A stretch of DNA of 64,000 nucleotides from Mammaliicoccus vitulinus (GCF_029024305.1 NZ_CP118974.1:806001-870000), one strand, 5' to 3'; counted from the stretch's first letter, positions 34,470 to 47,603 are shown. Numbers and translations are program-made. Notes: generated from the sequence alone by a model not told the origin.

Positions 34470-34531
34470 AATCACGAACTTTATTTAACTTTTTATAAAT
34501 AATGTACGTGTTACAAAATGTTTGTTATACT
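34470..34531 (+). promoter_or_regulatory. PurBox pair and promoter of purB
   Basis: AATCACGAACTTTA (34470-34483) and the inverted ATAATGTACGTGTTA (34499-34513) match the PurR operator: two ACGAAC-type boxes facing each other about 16 bases apart. TATACT at 34526-34531 is a plausible -10. Repression of purB by a PurR homologue is inferred. Confidence 0.65.
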
Positions 34532-34565
34532 GTAAATGACTAAAAAATGATAGGAGAATTTATCA

Positions 34566-35861
34566 ATGATTGAACGTTATTCTAGAGAAGAAATGGCTAA
34601 TATTTGGACTGAACAAAATCGTTTTGAAGCATGGTTAGAAGTTGAAATACTAGCGTGTGAAGCATGGAGCAAGTTAGGACATATTCCTGCTGAGGATGTT
34701 AAACTAATAAGACAAAATGCTAAAGTCGACGTTGATAGAGCTAAAGAAATTGAACAAGAGACTCGTCATGATGTTGTGGCATTTACTAGACAAGTATCTG
34801 AAACATTAGGTGAAGAACGTAAATGGGTTCATTACGGTTTAACATCAACGGATGTAGTAGATACTGCACTTAGTTATGTAGTTAAACAAGCTAATGAAAT
34901 TATCGAAAAAGATTTAGAAAGATTTTTAGAAGTTTTGAAAAATAAAGCGATCGAACATAAAACGACTTTAATGATGGGAAGAACACATGGTGTACATGCT
35001 GAACCAACAACATTTGGTATAAAAATGGCGCTTTGGTACACTGAAATGAAACGTAATTTAGAAAGATTTAAACGAGTACGTGAAGAAATTGAAGTAGGTA
35101 AAATGAGTGGAGCAGTTGGTACTTTTGCGAACATTCCTCCTGAAATTGAAGAGCATGTATGTAAGGAGTTAGGTTTGGACTATGCACCAGTGTCTACTCA
35201 AACATTACAACGCGATCGTCACGCTTATTACATTGCAACATTAGGATTAATTGCAACGTCTATAGAAAAGTTTGCAGTAGAGGTACGTAGTTTACAAAAA
35301 ACTGAAACACGTGAAGTAGAAGAAGCGTTTGCTAAAGGTCAAAAGGGATCATCAGCTATGCCTCATAAACGTAATCCAATTGGTTCTGAGAATGTAACAG
35401 GTTTAGCACGTGTTATTAGAGGCTATGTGACGACTGCATATGAGAATGTACCGTTATGGCATGAAAGAGATATCTCACACTCATCTGCAGAGAGAATTAT
35501 GTTACCTGATGTTACAATCGCTTTAGATTATGCTTTAAATAGATTTACTAATATTATTGATAAATTAACAGTATATCCTGAAAATATGAAACGTAATATA
35601 GATAAAACATTTGGTCTTATTTATTCACAACGTGTTATGTTAACACTTATTAATAAAGGAATGGTAAGAGAAGAAGCGTATGATATCGTTCAACCAAAAG
35701 CGATGGAATCTTGGGAAACACAGACGCCATTTAGAACTTTAGTAGAACAAGACGATAAAATCACAAACTTGTTAAGTGCTTCTGAATTAGATGAATGTTT
35801 CGATGAAAATCATCACTTAAATCAAGTAGATACTATATTTAGAAGAGCGGGTATTGAATAA
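34566..35861 (+). CDS. purB: Adenylosuccinate lyase
   Basis: A 431-residue fumarase/aspartase-superfamily lyase. It shows [38 protein letters not shown] and the signature [17 protein letters not shown] (about 260-277) with the catalytic Ser loop. It catalyses two steps of purine synthesis: SAICAR to AICAR and adenylosuccinate to AMP. AGGAG precedes the ATG. It stands alone, downstream of a PurBox pair. Confidence 0.97.
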   Translation: MIERYSREEMANIWTEQNRFEAWLEVEILACEAWSKLGHIPAEDVKLIRQNAKVDVDRAKEIEQETRHDVVAFTRQVSETLGEERKWVHYGLTSTDVVDTALSYVVKQANEIIEKDLERFLEVLKNKAIEHKTTLMMGRTHGVHAEPTTFGIKMALWYTEMKRNLERFKRVREEIEVGKMSGAVGTFANIPPEIEEHVCKELGLDYAPVSTQTLQRDRHAYYIATLGLIATSIEKFAVEVRSLQKTETREVEEAFAKGQKGSSAMPHKRNPIGSENVTGLARVIRGYVTTAYENVPLWHERDISHSSAERIMLPDVTIALDYALNRFTNIIDKLTVYPENMKRNIDKTFGLIYSQRVMLTLINKGMVREEAYDIVQPKAMESWETQTPFRTLVEQDDKITNLLSASELDECFDENHHLNQVDTIFRRAGIE

Positions 35862-35939
35862 GATTCTTTATACTGTACTTTAATAGGTTAGTGCGTTAAA
35901 ATGCAATTAATGAACTTATAATAAACAGGGGTTGATTTT

Positions 35940-36242
35940 TTGCAAATCGAAAAATTAAGAGGTAAAGCTTTAGACGAACTTTTTGATGCGATACTAACAT
36001 TAGAAACTAGAGAAGAATGTTATCAATTTTTTGATGATATTTGTACAGTAAATGAATTGCAGTCGTTTTCACAACGATTACAAGTTGCTAAGATGATTAA
36101 ACAAGGATATACCTATGCTCATATCGAGAAAGAATCTGGAGCATCAACGGCAACTATTTCTCGAGTTAAACGTTCATTACAATGGGGTAATGATGCATAC
36201 ACGATGATTCTTGAAAGAATGAATATAGATTTCGAAAAATAA
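35940..36242 (+). CDS. YerC/YecD-type TrpR-family DNA-binding protein
   Basis: A 100-residue helical protein of the TrpR superfamily. ELQSFSQRLQVAKMIKQGYTYAHIEKESGASTATISRVKRSLQWGNDAY contains the helix-turn-helix (about 55-85). Start TTG 35940 lies 9 bases after GGGG. B. subtilis YerC is an uncharacterised relative; it is encoded near pcrB-pcrA-ligA there too. A regulator role is likely, target unknown. Confidence 0.88.
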   Translation: MQIEKLRGKALDELFDAILTLETREECYQFFDDICTVNELQSFSQRLQVAKMIKQGYTYAHIEKESGASTATISRVKRSLQWGNDAYTMILERMNIDFEK

Positions 36243-36260
36243 ATAATATGAATATTTTAT

Positions 36261-36300
36261 AACAGGCTAGAGTGTTAAACTCAGCCTGTTATTTATTTTT
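36261..36300 (+). terminator. Terminator after the yerC-like gene
   Basis: AACAGGCT and AGCCTGTT pair around a loop that itself has GAGTGTTAAACTC arms, followed by ATTTATTTTT. Confidence 0.85.
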
Positions 36301-36358
36301 GATTAATTGTTAAAATAGTAATATAATATTGAAATTCAGACAATAAGGAGCGTTACAC

Positions 36359-37066
36359 ATGAAGAAACTATTTTTAATTGTTGGAATATCTTCTATAGTG
36401 TTAAGTGCATGTGGCGTGCAAAATGATACACGCAATCAATCCAATACGGAAGATAAGTCATCTACAGAAAAAGAAAAACATCAAAATAATGAAAACAATC
36501 ATGATAATGAAAAACGTAGCCAACATGATATCACAAAGAAAGATGGTATTACGTATGTTGATGGCCATGTCTTTGCAAATAAGAAAGTTGATTTGCCGAG
36601 CGATTATGCACCAGGTGAAAATAGCACAGCTAGAAAGCAATTGAATAGTTTGATACAAGATGCGAGAAATAAAGGGTTAGATTTGGTATTTAGAAGCGGA
36701 TATCGATCATATGATGAACAGGATCAATTATATAAAGATTATGTAGCTAGAGATGGTGAAGAAGCTGCCAACCAATATAGTGCAAAGCCGGGTCAATCAG
36801 AACATCAAACTGGTTTATCATTTGATGTAGGTTCTGATACAGCGACAGATGATTTTAGAACATCATTTGGCAAAACTGATGAAGGTATGTGGATTAAAGA
36901 ACATGCACATGAATATGGGTTTATTGTGAGATATCCAAATGGGAAAGAGAAAATCACGGGCTATCAATATGAACCATGGCATTTAAGATATGTTGGTAAA
37001 GATTTAGCTAACACGATATATAAACAAAATACAACATTAGAAGAGTACTTTAATTACGGTAAGTAA
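36359..37066 (+). CDS. VanY-type D,D-carboxypeptidase lipoprotein
   Basis: A 235-residue lipoprotein: signal ending in the lipobox LSAC (Cys19), a charged low-complexity linker rich in Asn, Glu, Lys and His (about 22-60), then a peptidase M15B domain with FRSGYRSYDEQDQLY, SEHQTGLSFDVGS (zinc His and Asp) and EPWHLRYVG (catalytic Glu, zinc His). It should trim D-Ala from muropeptides on the outer membrane face. AAGGAGCG precedes the ATG, and a hairpin terminator starts in its stop codon. Confidence 0.93.
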   Translation: MKKLFLIVGISSIVLSACGVQNDTRNQSNTEDKSSTEKEKHQNNENNHDNEKRSQHDITKKDGITYVDGHVFANKKVDLPSDYAPGENSTARKQLNSLIQDARNKGLDLVFRSGYRSYDEQDQLYKDYVARDGEEAANQYSAKPGQSEHQTGLSFDVGSDTATDDFRTSFGKTDEGMWIKEHAHEYGFIVRYPNGKEKITGYQYEPWHLRYVGKDLANTIYKQNTTLEEYFNYGK

Positions 37067-37093
37067 GAAGCGATAAGTTTCGCTTCTTTTTTA
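37066..37093 (+). terminator. Terminator after the vanY-like gene
   Basis: AGAAGCGA and TCGCTTCT form an 8-base stem around a 6-base loop, followed by TTTTTTA. Confidence 0.92.
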
Positions 37094-37173
37094 TGTAAAT
37101 TATCCTATTTCATTTCGGAATTTAAAGGTAAAAATGCTATAATTAATCTTATGATAATTAAAGGAGTTTAACT

Positions 37174-37857
37174 ATGTACGATATAAAGTTGTGGAGACAT
37201 GTGTTCAAATTAGATCCAGCTAAATCCATTACAGATGAGGATTTAATGAAAGTATGCGAATCTGGTACTGACGCTATTGTAATTGGTGGTACGGATGATG
37301 TTACTGAAGATAATGTCTTGAATTTGATGAGTCGTATTAGACGTTATCCACTACCTTGTGCTTTAGAGATATCTAATATAGAAAGTGTTGTTCCAGGGTT
37401 TGATTTTTATTTTGTACCGAGTGTATTGAATAGTAATAATGTTAACTATCACAATGGATTACTTCAACAAGCTGTTAAGAAATATGGTTATATGATGGAT
37501 TTTGATGAAATATTTCTTGAAGGCTATGTTGTTATGAATGAGAAAAGTAAAGTTGCACAATTGACTGAAGCTCGAACGGATTTGGATGTTGAAGATTTAA
37601 TCAGTTACGCAAGAATGGTCGATAAGTTATATCATTTGCCGATATTTTATATAGAATATAGCGGAAAATATGGTGATGTTGATGAACTTAAAGAAGTGAA
37701 AGAACATTTGGAACATGCTCAGTTAATATATGGTGGCGGCATTAACAACTTAGAAAAGGCTAAAGAGATGGCAGAATATGCTGATACAATTGTTGTTGGC
37801 AATGTTATATATGAAGATTTGAAACAAGCTTTACAAACTGTAAAAGTAAAACAATAA
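37174..37857 (+). CDS. pcrB: Heptaprenylglyceryl phosphate synthase
   Basis: A 227-residue TIM-barrel prenyltransferase: [70 protein letters not shown] and [30 protein letters not shown]. It adds a heptaprenyl chain to glycerol-1-phosphate at the membrane. AAAGGAG precedes the ATG. First gene of pcrB-pcrA-ligA-camS, 12 bases before pcrA. Confidence 0.96.
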   Translation: MYDIKLWRHVFKLDPAKSITDEDLMKVCESGTDAIVIGGTDDVTEDNVLNLMSRIRRYPLPCALEISNIESVVPGFDFYFVPSVLNSNNVNYHNGLLQQAVKKYGYMMDFDEIFLEGYVVMNEKSKVAQLTEARTDLDVEDLISYARMVDKLYHLPIFYIEYSGKYGDVDELKEVKEHLEHAQLIYGGGINNLEKAKEMAEYADTIVVGNVIYEDLKQALQTVKVKQ

Positions 37858-37869
37858 AGGAAGGTTTTT

Positions 37870-40050
37870 ATGAACGCATTGTTAGATAGAATGAATGACG
37901 AACAAAAACAAGCAGTCAAAACAACGCAAGGTCCATTACTTATTATGGCAGGTGCTGGTAGTGGTAAGACGAGAGTATTAACACATAGAATTGCGTATTT
38001 ATTAGGTGAGAAAGACGTTTCTCCTTACAATGTTTTGGCTATCACATTTACGAATAAAGCGGCTAAAGAAATGAAAGAAAGAATTAGTCATTTAGTTGGT
38101 CCTGAAGCTGAAAGTATTTGGATATCAACATTCCACTCAATGTGTGTAAGAATCTTAAGACGCGACATTGATCGTATAGGGATTGAAAGAAACTTTACGA
38201 TAATAGATCCTACCGACCAAAAATCAGTGATTAAAGAAATTTTAAAGAAGGAAAATATAGATAGTAAAAAGTATGAACCTAGAACGTTTATAGGGGCTAT
38301 ATCTAATTTAAAAAATGAATTAAAAACTGCTGAAGATGCTGAAAAAGAAGCGAATGATTTTTATGCAATGATGGTTGCACGCGTTTATAAAGGTTATCAA
38401 GATAAATTATTACGAAACCATGCGCTAGACTTTGATGATTTAATTATGATGACGATTCAATTGTTCAACCGTGTACCCGAGGTATTGGAATTTTATCAAA
38501 ATAAATTTCAATATATTCATGTTGATGAATATCAAGATACGAACAAAGCACAATATACACTTGTAAATTTATTAGCAAGTAAATTTAAAAACATTTGTGT
38601 AGTAGGTGACTCTGACCAATCTATTTATGGTTGGAGAGGTGCAGATATTAAAAATATTCTATCTTTTGAAGAAGATTATCCAAATGCACAAACGATTTTT
38701 CTAGAACGTAATTATAGATCTACAAAAACGATCTTAACAGCAGCCAATGAAGTGATACGAAATAATTCAGAGCGTAAACCAAAAGCTTTATGGACTGATA
38801 ACACTTCTGGTGAAAAGATTAAATATTATGAGGCTACAACAGAAAGAGACGAAGCAGAATATGTTATTCGTGAAATATTAAAGAAAAAGCAAGAAGGTTA
38901 CAACAATCAAGATATTGCTATTTTATATAGAACAAATGCACAATCTCGTGTACTTGAAGAGACGTTCTTAAAATCGAATATTCCATATACGATGGTCGGC
39001 GGTACAAAGTTCTATGATCGAAAAGAAATCAAAGACATTCTTAGTTATTTGAGATTAGTTTCTAATAGCAATGATGATATCAGTTTCGAAAGAATTATTA
39101 ACATACCTAAACGTGGAATAGGACCAACTTCAGTTCAAAAAATTGCTCAATATGCAGCGATGAATAACTTGAGTTACTTCGATGCGTTAGGTGAAGTTGA
39201 TTTTATTGGATTATCTAAAAAAGTCACGCAAGAAGGTGCTGACTTTTATGAAATGATGAACAATTTCATGCAACAACAAGAATTTTTAACGATTACTGAA
39301 CTTGTTGAACAGATTCTTGATAAATCAGGATATAGACGAATGCTAGAAAATGAACAAACAATTGAATCTCAAAGTAGACTTGAGAATATAGACGAATTCT
39401 TATCAGTACCTAGAGATTATGAGAAGAATACACCTATAGAGGAACAATCACTGATGAACTTCTTAACGGACTTATCATTAGTTGCTGATGTTGATAATGC
39501 AGATTTAGAAGCAGGCGTGACGTTGATGACTATGCACTCAGCTAAAGGATTAGAGTTCAAAGTTGTCTTCATCATTGGTATGGAAGAAAGCATCTTCCCT
39601 CACTTTAGAAGTTTACAATCAGGCGAGGAACATGAAATGGAAGAAGAACGTAGAATTGCATATGTTGCTATAACGCGTGCTGAACAAGAACTACATTTAT
39701 CTCATGCAACTACTCGTACATTGTTTGGTAGGTCTCAAGCTAATTTGAAATCTAGATTCTTAAAAGAAATTCCAGAAGATCTATTAGATGGTGTTAAACC
39801 AAAATCTTCATTTAAATCTAAACAAACTTCTACACCGAAACGCGGATTTGCTGGACGTATGAATACACAACAAAAACCTGCAACATCTTGGAATGTTGGT
39901 GATAAAGTTACGCACAAATCATGGGGAGAAGGTATGGTTAGTGCTGTAAATGACAAGAATGGTTCAGTTGAGTTAGATATTATATTTAAAAAAGAAGGAC
40001 CGAAACGTTTATTAGCTCAATTTGCACCAATTGAGAAAAAGGGAGAGTAA
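37870..40050 (+). CDS. pcrA: PcrA, UvrD-family ATP-dependent DNA helicase
   Basis: A 726-residue SF1A helicase. Walker A GAGSGKTR (about 29-36), [11 protein letters not shown] (Ia), [18 protein letters not shown] (II, Walker B), [13 protein letters not shown] (III), NYRSTKTI (IV), [18 protein letters not shown] (V) and [13 protein letters not shown] (VI) are all seen. A C-terminal Tudor-like domain (about 665-720, [17 protein letters not shown]) binds RNA polymerase. It acts in repair and rolling-circle replication and is essential in relatives. AAGGAAGG precedes the ATG. Confidence 0.98.
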   Translation: MNALLDRMNDEQKQAVKTTQGPLLIMAGAGSGKTRVLTHRIAYLLGEKDVSPYNVLAITFTNKAAKEMKERISHLVGPEAESIWISTFHSMCVRILRRDIDRIGIERNFTIIDPTDQKSVIKEILKKENIDSKKYEPRTFIGAISNLKNELKTAEDAEKEANDFYAMMVARVYKGYQDKLLRNHALDFDDLIMMTIQLFNRVPEVLEFYQNKFQYIHVDEYQDTNKAQYTLVNLLASKFKNICVVGDSDQSIYGWRGADIKNILSFEEDYPNAQTIFLERNYRSTKTILTAANEVIRNNSERKPKALWTDNTSGEKIKYYEATTERDEAEYVIREILKKKQEGYNNQDIAILYRTNAQSRVLEETFLKSNIPYTMVGGTKFYDRKEIKDILSYLRLVSNSNDDISFERIINIPKRGIGPTSVQKIAQYAAMNNLSYFDALGEVDFIGLSKKVTQEGADFYEMMNNFMQQQEFLTITELVEQILDKSGYRRMLENEQTIESQSRLENIDEFLSVPRDYEKNTPIEEQSLMNFLTDLSLVADVDNADLEAGVTLMTMHSAKGLEFKVVFIIGMEESIFPHFRSLQSGEEHEMEEERRIAYVAITRAEQELHLSHATTRTLFGRSQANLKSRFLKEIPEDLLDGVKPKSSFKSKQTSTPKRGFAGRMNTQQKPATSWNVGDKVTHKSWGEGMVSAVNDKNGSVELDIIFKKEGPKRLLAQFAPIEKKGE

Positions 40051-42057
<2,007 letters not shown>

Positions 42058-42068
42058 AGGTTAAAGAT

Positions 42069-43256
42069 ATGAAAAAAGGATTTCTTATTTTAGCGTCTGT
42101 AATAATGCTTACAGCATGTTCATCAGATACTACTCAAAAAGACAATCAAGAAAAGTCTGATAAGGAAAAAGAGCAAACAAAACAAATATCTACAGGTATG
42201 CAAATTTCTAGTGACTATTACCGTACATTATTACCATTTAAAGTAAGTGCAGCTAGAGGTTTAACACAAGACAATATGATTTCTAGCTATAACAGTGAAG
42301 CATTCGAAAGTGGTTTACTAGATATCAGTAAACAAACATTTTCGCCAGATGATTACTTATATAGAGATGGTCAATTTTTAGATAAAGATACAGTGAGAGC
42401 ATATTTAGCGCCTAAATATACTAAAGAAGAAATTAAAGCCATGAGTGATGAAGAGAAAGAACAAAGTAAGGCAGGGGAAAATTTAGGTTTAAACCCAACT
42501 CATAATGGCGAAACAGATCCTGAAAAGATAGCTGAAAATTCACCTACATACTTATCTCATATAATCGAACAAGATTATTTCACAGAAAGTGATGCTAAAA
42601 AGCAAAAAATTTCTGGAATGACAATTGGTCTAGCGATGAATAGTGAATACGTTTATCAAAAAGAAGACTATGGTGAAACGTATACTAAAAAGTTAGATTC
42701 TAAAGAAGTTGAGAAAAAAGGTAAAGAGATGGCTGAAGAAATATTGTCTCGTTTACGTGTGAGAGATGATTTGAAAAACGTTCCTATTAACTTTGCGATA
42801 TTTATACAATCAGGTGAAGGTGACATTAAACCTGGTAAATTCATAGCTCATGCTTCTAGTGAAGGTGGCAAAAGAACAGTGAAGAATTGGGAAAAAGTTA
42901 ACCAAAAACATGTCACAATTCCATCTTCAGAAGCATCAGATTTAGATGAAAATTTAAATTCGAACTTTGAACAGTTTAATCAAGACTTACAAAAATATTT
43001 CCCTAACTTCACACAAGCTGTTGGTACAGGTAAATTTGATGATGATAAACTAACAGATCTTGAAATTAAAGTTCCGCTTGATTATTATGGGAAAGCTGAA
43101 GTAATAGGGGTTACACAATATGTAGCTGATTTATCTCAGAAGTATTTCAAAGGTGTAGATGATCTTGAAATATCCATTGTTGATGGAGAAGAACCACAAG
43201 CTTTAATTACAAAAACTAAAGATGATGATGAACCCGAAATTCATATTTATAAATAA
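42069..43256 (+). CDS. camS: CamS, sex pheromone-precursor lipoprotein
   Basis: A 395-residue lipoprotein with lipobox LTAC (Cys17), a charged linker (18-45) and the CamS domain: YYRTLLPFKVSAARGLTQDNM, ISKQTFSPDDYLYRDGQFLD, NPTHNGETDPEKIAENSPTYLSHIIEQDYF and GYAEVIGVTQYVADLSQKYF-like end. In S. aureus its signal peptide fragment is a cAM373-like enterococcal sex pheromone; here the signal core is FLILASVIMLTAC. Function of the mature protein is unknown. Last gene of the operon. Confidence 0.95.
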   Translation: MKKGFLILASVIMLTACSSDTTQKDNQEKSDKEKEQTKQISTGMQISSDYYRTLLPFKVSAARGLTQDNMISSYNSEAFESGLLDISKQTFSPDDYLYRDGQFLDKDTVRAYLAPKYTKEEIKAMSDEEKEQSKAGENLGLNPTHNGETDPEKIAENSPTYLSHIIEQDYFTESDAKKQKISGMTIGLAMNSEYVYQKEDYGETYTKKLDSKEVEKKGKEMAEEILSRLRVRDDLKNVPINFAIFIQSGEGDIKPGKFIAHASSEGGKRTVKNWEKVNQKHVTIPSSEASDLDENLNSNFEQFNQDLQKYFPNFTQAVGTGKFDDDKLTDLEIKVPLDYYGKAEVIGVTQYVADLSQKYFKGVDDLEISIVDGEEPQALITKTKDDDEPEIHIYK

Positions 43257-43300
43257 GCATCATAAAAAGGGTATGGATATTAACATCCCTAGTTAACATA

Positions 43301-43345
43301 AAAGAGCGTAAATTCTTCGAAAAATAAGAATTTACGCTCTTTTTA
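43301..43345 (+). terminator. pcrB-pcrA-ligA-camS operon terminator
   Basis: AAAGAGCGTAAATTCTT pairs with AAGAATTTACGCTCTTT (17 bases) around an 8-base loop, then TTATTATA. Confidence 0.95.
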
Positions 43346-43359
43346 TTATAATTTTTATA

Positions 43360-43408
43360 CATACAGACCATCTATGTTGCTTGTTTAGTGAGTCTTGCAA
43401 CATATACA
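43360..43408. repeat. Single copy of the 41-base repeat
   Basis: One full unit starts with TTGCTTG at 43377, preceded by the linker part of another (CATACAGACCATCTATG). It is followed by the same GTACTTAAAAGAACAAACG flank as the array at 60105, then by palindromic copy 4. Confidence 0.9.
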
Positions 43409-43462
43409 GCATGTACTTAAAAGAACAAACGAAAAAATATAAGAAAAATGAATATTACTTAC

Positions 43463-43555
43463 GATTTTGTGAAGTGCTGACGCCCGGGGGAATAGTATGA
43501 GTGAGAGACTACAGGCTCGAACCATACCCCTAGGCAAGCATGCACGAACAAAATC
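43463..43555. repeat. Palindromic intergenic element, copy 4 (full)
   Basis: CGATTTTGTGAAGTGC and GCACGAACAAAATCG arms; inner GGGGGAATAGTATG and CATACCCC. The centre (GAGAGACTACAGGCTCGA) is the same as copy 1. Confidence 0.93.
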
Positions 43556-43618
43556 GAAGATTTCACTAAAATATTGTTATATATATCAATAAATATAGTT
43601 GAAATATAATATTCTCCA

Positions 43619-43712
43619 CGATTTTGTAAAGTGCTGACGCCCGGGGGAATAGTATGCGAGAGAGACTACAGGCTCGAACCATACCCCAGGCAAGCATGCA
43701 CGAACAAAATCG
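43619..43712. repeat. Palindromic intergenic element, copy 5 (full)
   Basis: CGATTTTGTAAAGTGC and GCACGAACAAAATCG arms, only 63 bases beyond copy 4 and in the same orientation, separated by an AT-rich stretch. It is a local tandem duplication of the element or a double insertion. Confidence 0.93.
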
Positions 43713-43725
43713 AAGATTTCATAAA

Positions 43726-43776
43726 AAATAACAACTCATTTCTAGCTGAATAAATCAGTGAAATGAGTTGTTATTT
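43726..43776. terminator. Hairpin, AATAACAACTCATTTC type
   Basis: AAATAACAACTCATTTC and GAAATGAGTTGTTATTT are a 17-base perfect stem around a 17-base loop, followed by ATTTTGAG. Identical arms occur at 60026-60076, and both lie beside palindromic-element sequence. On the minus strand it lies 39 bases beyond the putP stop and can serve as its terminator; TTTGGGATTTATATCCCA-like sequence flanks it. Confidence 0.88.
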
Positions 43777-43815
43777 ATTTTGAGTTGGGATTTATATCCC
43801 AATCACTTTATTTAA

Positions 43816-45348
43816 TTAGTCTTCTTTTAAAATTTGTTTCATACGATCTAAACTAGCAATAACATCTTTAGAAGGTTTTTTAGTAAATGAACTTACTACA
43901 ACAGTAACAACAACATTCGTTAAGAAACCTGGAATGATTTCATATAGTTCGAAAATGCCGCCATGATCTTTCATCATAATCCAGAATAATACAACGATAG
44001 ATGAAGTCACCATACCTGCAATAGCACCATTCTTACTTAAACCTTTCCAATATAATGACATTAATACTAGTGGACCAAATGCAGCACCAAATCCTGCCCA
44101 TGCATTACCAACAAGGTTAAGAATTGTGTCGTTCGGCGTCCAAGCTAGTAATATAGCCACGATCGCAACTACTAATACTGCAAATCTACCTACCATAACA
44201 AATTCTTTATCTCTGTCAGGTGCATAACCTCTTTTTTTAGTTATAATTCTGTAGAAGTCTTGTGTTAAAGCACTTGATGTTACTAATAATTGAGAAGATA
44301 TTGTACTCATAATAGCTGCTAAAATAGCTGCTAAGAAGAACCCACCAACTAAAGGATGGAACAATACTTGACTCATTAAAATAAATATTGTTTCAGGGTT
44401 GTCGATTGTTTGGCCTGAATCATGAATGTAAGCAATACCTGTTAAACCTACTAAACATGCACCTATTAATGAAATTGCCATCCAACCTATACCGAAACGT
44501 CTAGCTGTAGGTAATAATTTGTGAGATTTAATGGACATAAATCTTACTATAATATGTGGTTGACCAAAATAACCTAGTCCCCATGCGATTAGACCGATAA
44601 TACTAATAGCTGAAGTTCCTTTAAATAAATCTAAGTTTGTAGGTTTAACTTCTGCAACTGTATTAAATGTGTCTAAACCATTTAAAGTTAATAATGCAGC
44701 AATAGGTACCATTACCATTGCTATTAACATGATGACACCTTGGAAGAAATCTGTAAGTGAAACAGCTAAATATCCTCCGAAGAATGTATATAACACGACT
44801 ATCCCGCCAGTTAATATAATGCCTAGTCTGTAATCCATTCCGAAAGCACTTTCGAATAATGTACCACCAGAAACCATACCAACTGAAGTATATAACGTAA
44901 AGAATACTACTATAATAATGCCTGAAATAATTTTTAATACATGTGTATCATCTGCAACACGCTTTTCAAAGAAATCTGGAATTGTAATTGCGTTACCATT
45001 GTGTTCAGTATATACACGTAATTTCGGTGCTACTAATATGTAATTCAACCATGCACCTACTGTTAAACCGATTGCTAGCCATGTTGCTGATAAGCCAATG
45101 CTGTAAACTTCACCTGGAAGTCCCATAATCATCCAACCACTCATATCGGATGCACCAGCGGATAATGCTGTTACGTAAGGACCTATACTACGGCCACCTA
45201 GCATGTACTCATCTAAATTACTAGTTGATTGTTTATAAGCGTAATAACCAATCGCTAATAAAACTATAAAATAGACTATAATCATGAAGTAAGTCTGCCA
45301 GCCTGAAGCAACTCCAGCACTAGCGTCAATCTGTCCTAAAATAAACAT
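43816..45348 (-). CDS. putP: Sodium/proline symporter, downstream copy
   Basis: A 510-residue SSS-family (LeuT-fold) transporter with about 13 helices. [40 protein letters not shown] is the conserved first part (sodium and proline site, about 46-85), with [16 protein letters not shown] and [22 protein letters not shown] (Na2 site) further on. It imports proline with sodium as nutrient and osmoprotectant. Closely related to the copy at 45605-47134, in the same direction 256 bases apart, with its own ribosome site (AGGAGCGGG) and a separate ATTGTGTATAATA promoter. Confidence 0.95.
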   Translation of the reverse strand: MFILGQIDASAGVASGWQTYFMIIVYFIVLLAIGYYAYKQSTSNLDEYMLGGRSIGPYVTALSAGASDMSGWMIMGLPGEVYSIGLSATWLAIGLTVGAWLNYILVAPKLRVYTEHNGNAITIPDFFEKRVADDTHVLKIISGIIIVVFFTLYTSVGMVSGGTLFESAFGMDYRLGIILTGGIVVLYTFFGGYLAVSLTDFFQGVIMLIAMVMVPIAALLTLNGLDTFNTVAEVKPTNLDLFKGTSAISIIGLIAWGLGYFGQPHIIVRFMSIKSHKLLPTARRFGIGWMAISLIGACLVGLTGIAYIHDSGQTIDNPETIFILMSQVLFHPLVGGFFLAAILAAIMSTISSQLLVTSSALTQDFYRIITKKRGYAPDRDKEFVMVGRFAVLVVAIVAILLAWTPNDTILNLVGNAWAGFGAAFGPLVLMSLYWKGLSKNGAIAGMVTSSIVVLFWIMMKDHGGIFELYEIIPGFLTNVVVTVVVSSFTKKPSKDVIASLDRMKQILKED

Positions 45349-45389
45349 ATTCCCGCTCCTTTATTTTTTTATAAATTTTAAAGTTGCAC

Positions 45390-45425
45390 GTTGACTATTA
45401 TACACAATTGAAATTTTATTCAAAG
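45390..45425 (-). promoter_or_regulatory. Promoter of the downstream putP copy
   Basis: On the minus strand TTGAAT is followed after 15 bases by TATAAT inside ATTGTGTATAATA; the same ATTGTGTATAATA string stands upstream of the other putP copy. Spacing is short, so activator control is possible. Confidence 0.5.
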
Positions 45426-45604
45426 GGTAAAATTTCATTTTTGCATATATTCAGTCTACCATGTTTATTAAAACGTGTCACAATTTAGCCATAATTCAAC
45501 CTTTTGAAAGGTCACTTAATGTCCCGTTTTATAGGTGTTTGCGTCAATCGCGATTATCTATTTTTCAGAGTTCATTATATTAATCAATAAATTTTCAAAA
45601 AAGT

Positions 45605-47134
45605 TTAATTTTTTAGTATATTTTTCATTTCATCGAACTTTGCAAGGTCTTTACCAATAGGTGCTTTAGTAAATAGGCTAACGACAATTGTTGCAACTAT
45701 ACTTGAAATAAATCCTGGAATAATTTCATAGAATTCAAAAATGCCACCGTGATTTTTCATGAGTATCCAGAAAATAACGACGACAGAACCGCATATAATA
45801 CCTGCAATTGCACCATATTTAGTAAGACGTTTCCAATACAAAGATAACAATACGAGCGGACCGAAAGCTGCACCGAATCCAGCCCATGCATTACCAACTA
45901 AATTTAAAATCGTATCATTAGGATTCCAAGCGATATACATAGCGACTAATGAAACGATTAATACCGATAAGCGACCTACAAGAACAAATTCTTTTTCGTG
46001 ACCTTTATCTTGTAATGTTTTGCCTCTTAATAACATATAAAAATCTTGCGTTAATGCACTTGAAGTTACAAGAAGTTGTGAAGAAATCGTACTCATGATA
46101 GCCGCTAAAATAGCTGCTAGGAAAAATCCAGCAATAAGCGGATGAAATAGAATTTGACTCATAACGATGAATATTGTTTCAGGGTTATCTACTTTGACAT
46201 TTGATTGCGCAACAAATGCGATGCCTATAAGCCCTGTAACACAAGCACCCATTAAAGAAATTGCCATCCACGAAATTCCAATTCTTCGAGCTTTAGGCAT
46301 TAACTTATGAGATTTTATAGACATAAAACGTACTATTATATGTGGTTGTCCAAAGTAACCTAATCCCCAAGCAAGTAAACTAACGATTCCAACAGTTGTT
46401 GTTCCTTTGAACCAATCTAAGTTTGTAGGCTTTAATTGACCGACCTCTGAAAATGTATCCAAGCCGTTTAATTTTAATAAAGCAACAATTGGTACAAGGA
46501 CTAGAGCTAAAATCATAATGACACCTTGAAAGAAGTCAGTTAATGAAACAGCAAGATATCCACCAAATAATGTGTATAGAATAACGATGCTCGCTGCAAG
46601 TACTAAACCTAAATGGTAGTTCATACCAAAAGCGCTATTGAATAACACACCACCAGCAACCATTCCTGAATGTGTATATAAAGTGAAGAAAACGACAATA
46701 ACTAATCCTGAAATGATTTTAACAATTCTTGTGTTATCTGATAAACGCTTTTCAAAATAATCAGGTAAAGTAATCGCGTTATCAGTAAGTTCAGTATAAA
46801 TTCTTAAGCGTGAAGCTACTAATATGTAATTTAACCAAGCACCAATTGTCAGACCGATAGCGATCCAAGTAGCAGATAAGCCTGTACTATATACTGAACC
46901 AGGCAAACCCATAATCATCCATCCACTCATATCTGAAGCGCCAGCTGAAAGGGCAGTAACGAGCGGACCTAAGTCTCTTCCTCCTAACATGTATTCATCA
47001 AGCGTACTTGTCGAACGTTTGTAAGCATAAAATCCAATTGCTAATAAAATTGCAAAATAAACAGCAATCATGACATATGTTTCCCAAGAAGTTTCGACCT
47101 TAACATTTTTAAAAGTATTTCCAAGTATAAACAT
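45605..47134 (-). CDS. putP: Sodium/proline symporter, upstream copy
   Basis: A 509-residue paralogue of the neighbouring PutP, sharing [52 protein letters not shown] and [21 protein letters not shown]. Differences cluster at the N-terminus ([15 protein letters not shown]) and in [14 protein letters not shown]. Start ATG 47134 follows GAGAGGTGG; the longer frame reaching 47386 overlaps gatC and is rejected. S. aureus has one putP at this place, so a local duplication is inferred. The second copy may differ in affinity or regulation. Confidence 0.95.
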   Translation of the reverse strand: MFILGNTFKNVKVETSWETYVMIAVYFAILLAIGFYAYKRSTSTLDEYMLGGRDLGPLVTALSAGASDMSGWMIMGLPGSVYSTGLSATWIAIGLTIGAWLNYILVASRLRIYTELTDNAITLPDYFEKRLSDNTRIVKIISGLVIVVFFTLYTHSGMVAGGVLFNSAFGMNYHLGLVLAASIVILYTLFGGYLAVSLTDFFQGVIMILALVLVPIVALLKLNGLDTFSEVGQLKPTNLDWFKGTTTVGIVSLLAWGLGYFGQPHIIVRFMSIKSHKLMPKARRIGISWMAISLMGACVTGLIGIAFVAQSNVKVDNPETIFIVMSQILFHPLIAGFFLAAILAAIMSTISSQLLVTSSALTQDFYMLLRGKTLQDKGHEKEFVLVGRLSVLIVSLVAMYIAWNPNDTILNLVGNAWAGFGAAFGPLVLLSLYWKRLTKYGAIAGIICGSVVVIFWILMKNHGGIFEFYEIIPGFISSIVATIVVSLFTKAPIGKDLAKFDEMKNILKN

Positions 47135-47189
47135 GAAAAACCACCTCTCACTCATTGACATAAAATTCAGAAAAATTTTCTGATAATTT

Positions 47190-47218
47190 ATTATACACAA
47201 TGTATGCGCTTTCCTGTA
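47190..47218 (-). promoter_or_regulatory. Promoter and candidate cre site of upstream putP
   Basis: TATAAT (47190-47195, minus strand) is preceded by AGGAAAGCGCATACA (47201-47215), which matches the CcpA cre consensus WTGNAANCGNWNNCW at all but one fixed position. It lies where the -35/spacer would be, so CcpA binding would repress. Proline uptake is under carbon catabolite control in related species. Confidence 0.5.
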
Positions 47219-47300
47219 GCTATTTTTCAATAACTTTAGATTTTTATATGAAAATTTGTTAAAATTATATGATGTTAGATTAACTAAGGAGGCGTCGCAC

Positions 47301-47600
47301 ATGACGAAGGTAACATCTGAGCAAGTTGAACATGTTGCTAATTTAGCTAGACTTGAAGTTTCACAAGACGAAGTCAATGAATTCACACAATCTTTAGAGA
47401 AGATCTTAAATTTTGCGGGACAATTAGATGAAGCAGATACTGAAAATGTTGAACCAACATTTCACGTATTAGATTTACAAAATGTTCTAAGAGAAGATAA
47501 GAGTGAATCAGGAATTCCTCAAGAACAAGCATTGCTTAATGCTAAAGAAAAAGAAGCGGGACAATTTAAAGTTCCAGCTATTATGAATGAGGAGGACTAG
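47301..47600 (+). CDS. gatC: GatC, Asp/Glu-tRNA amidotransferase subunit C
   Basis: A 99-residue GatC with [21 protein letters not shown] and the LREDKSESG region that wraps GatA. Start ATG 47301 follows AAGGAGGCG; the upstream frame is ignored. First gene of gatCAB, 3 bases before gatA. Confidence 0.97.
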   Translation: MTKVTSEQVEHVANLARLEVSQDEVNEFTQSLEKILNFAGQLDEADTENVEPTFHVLDLQNVLREDKSESGIPQEQALLNAKEKEAGQFKVPAIMNEED

Positions 47601-47603
47601 GGC

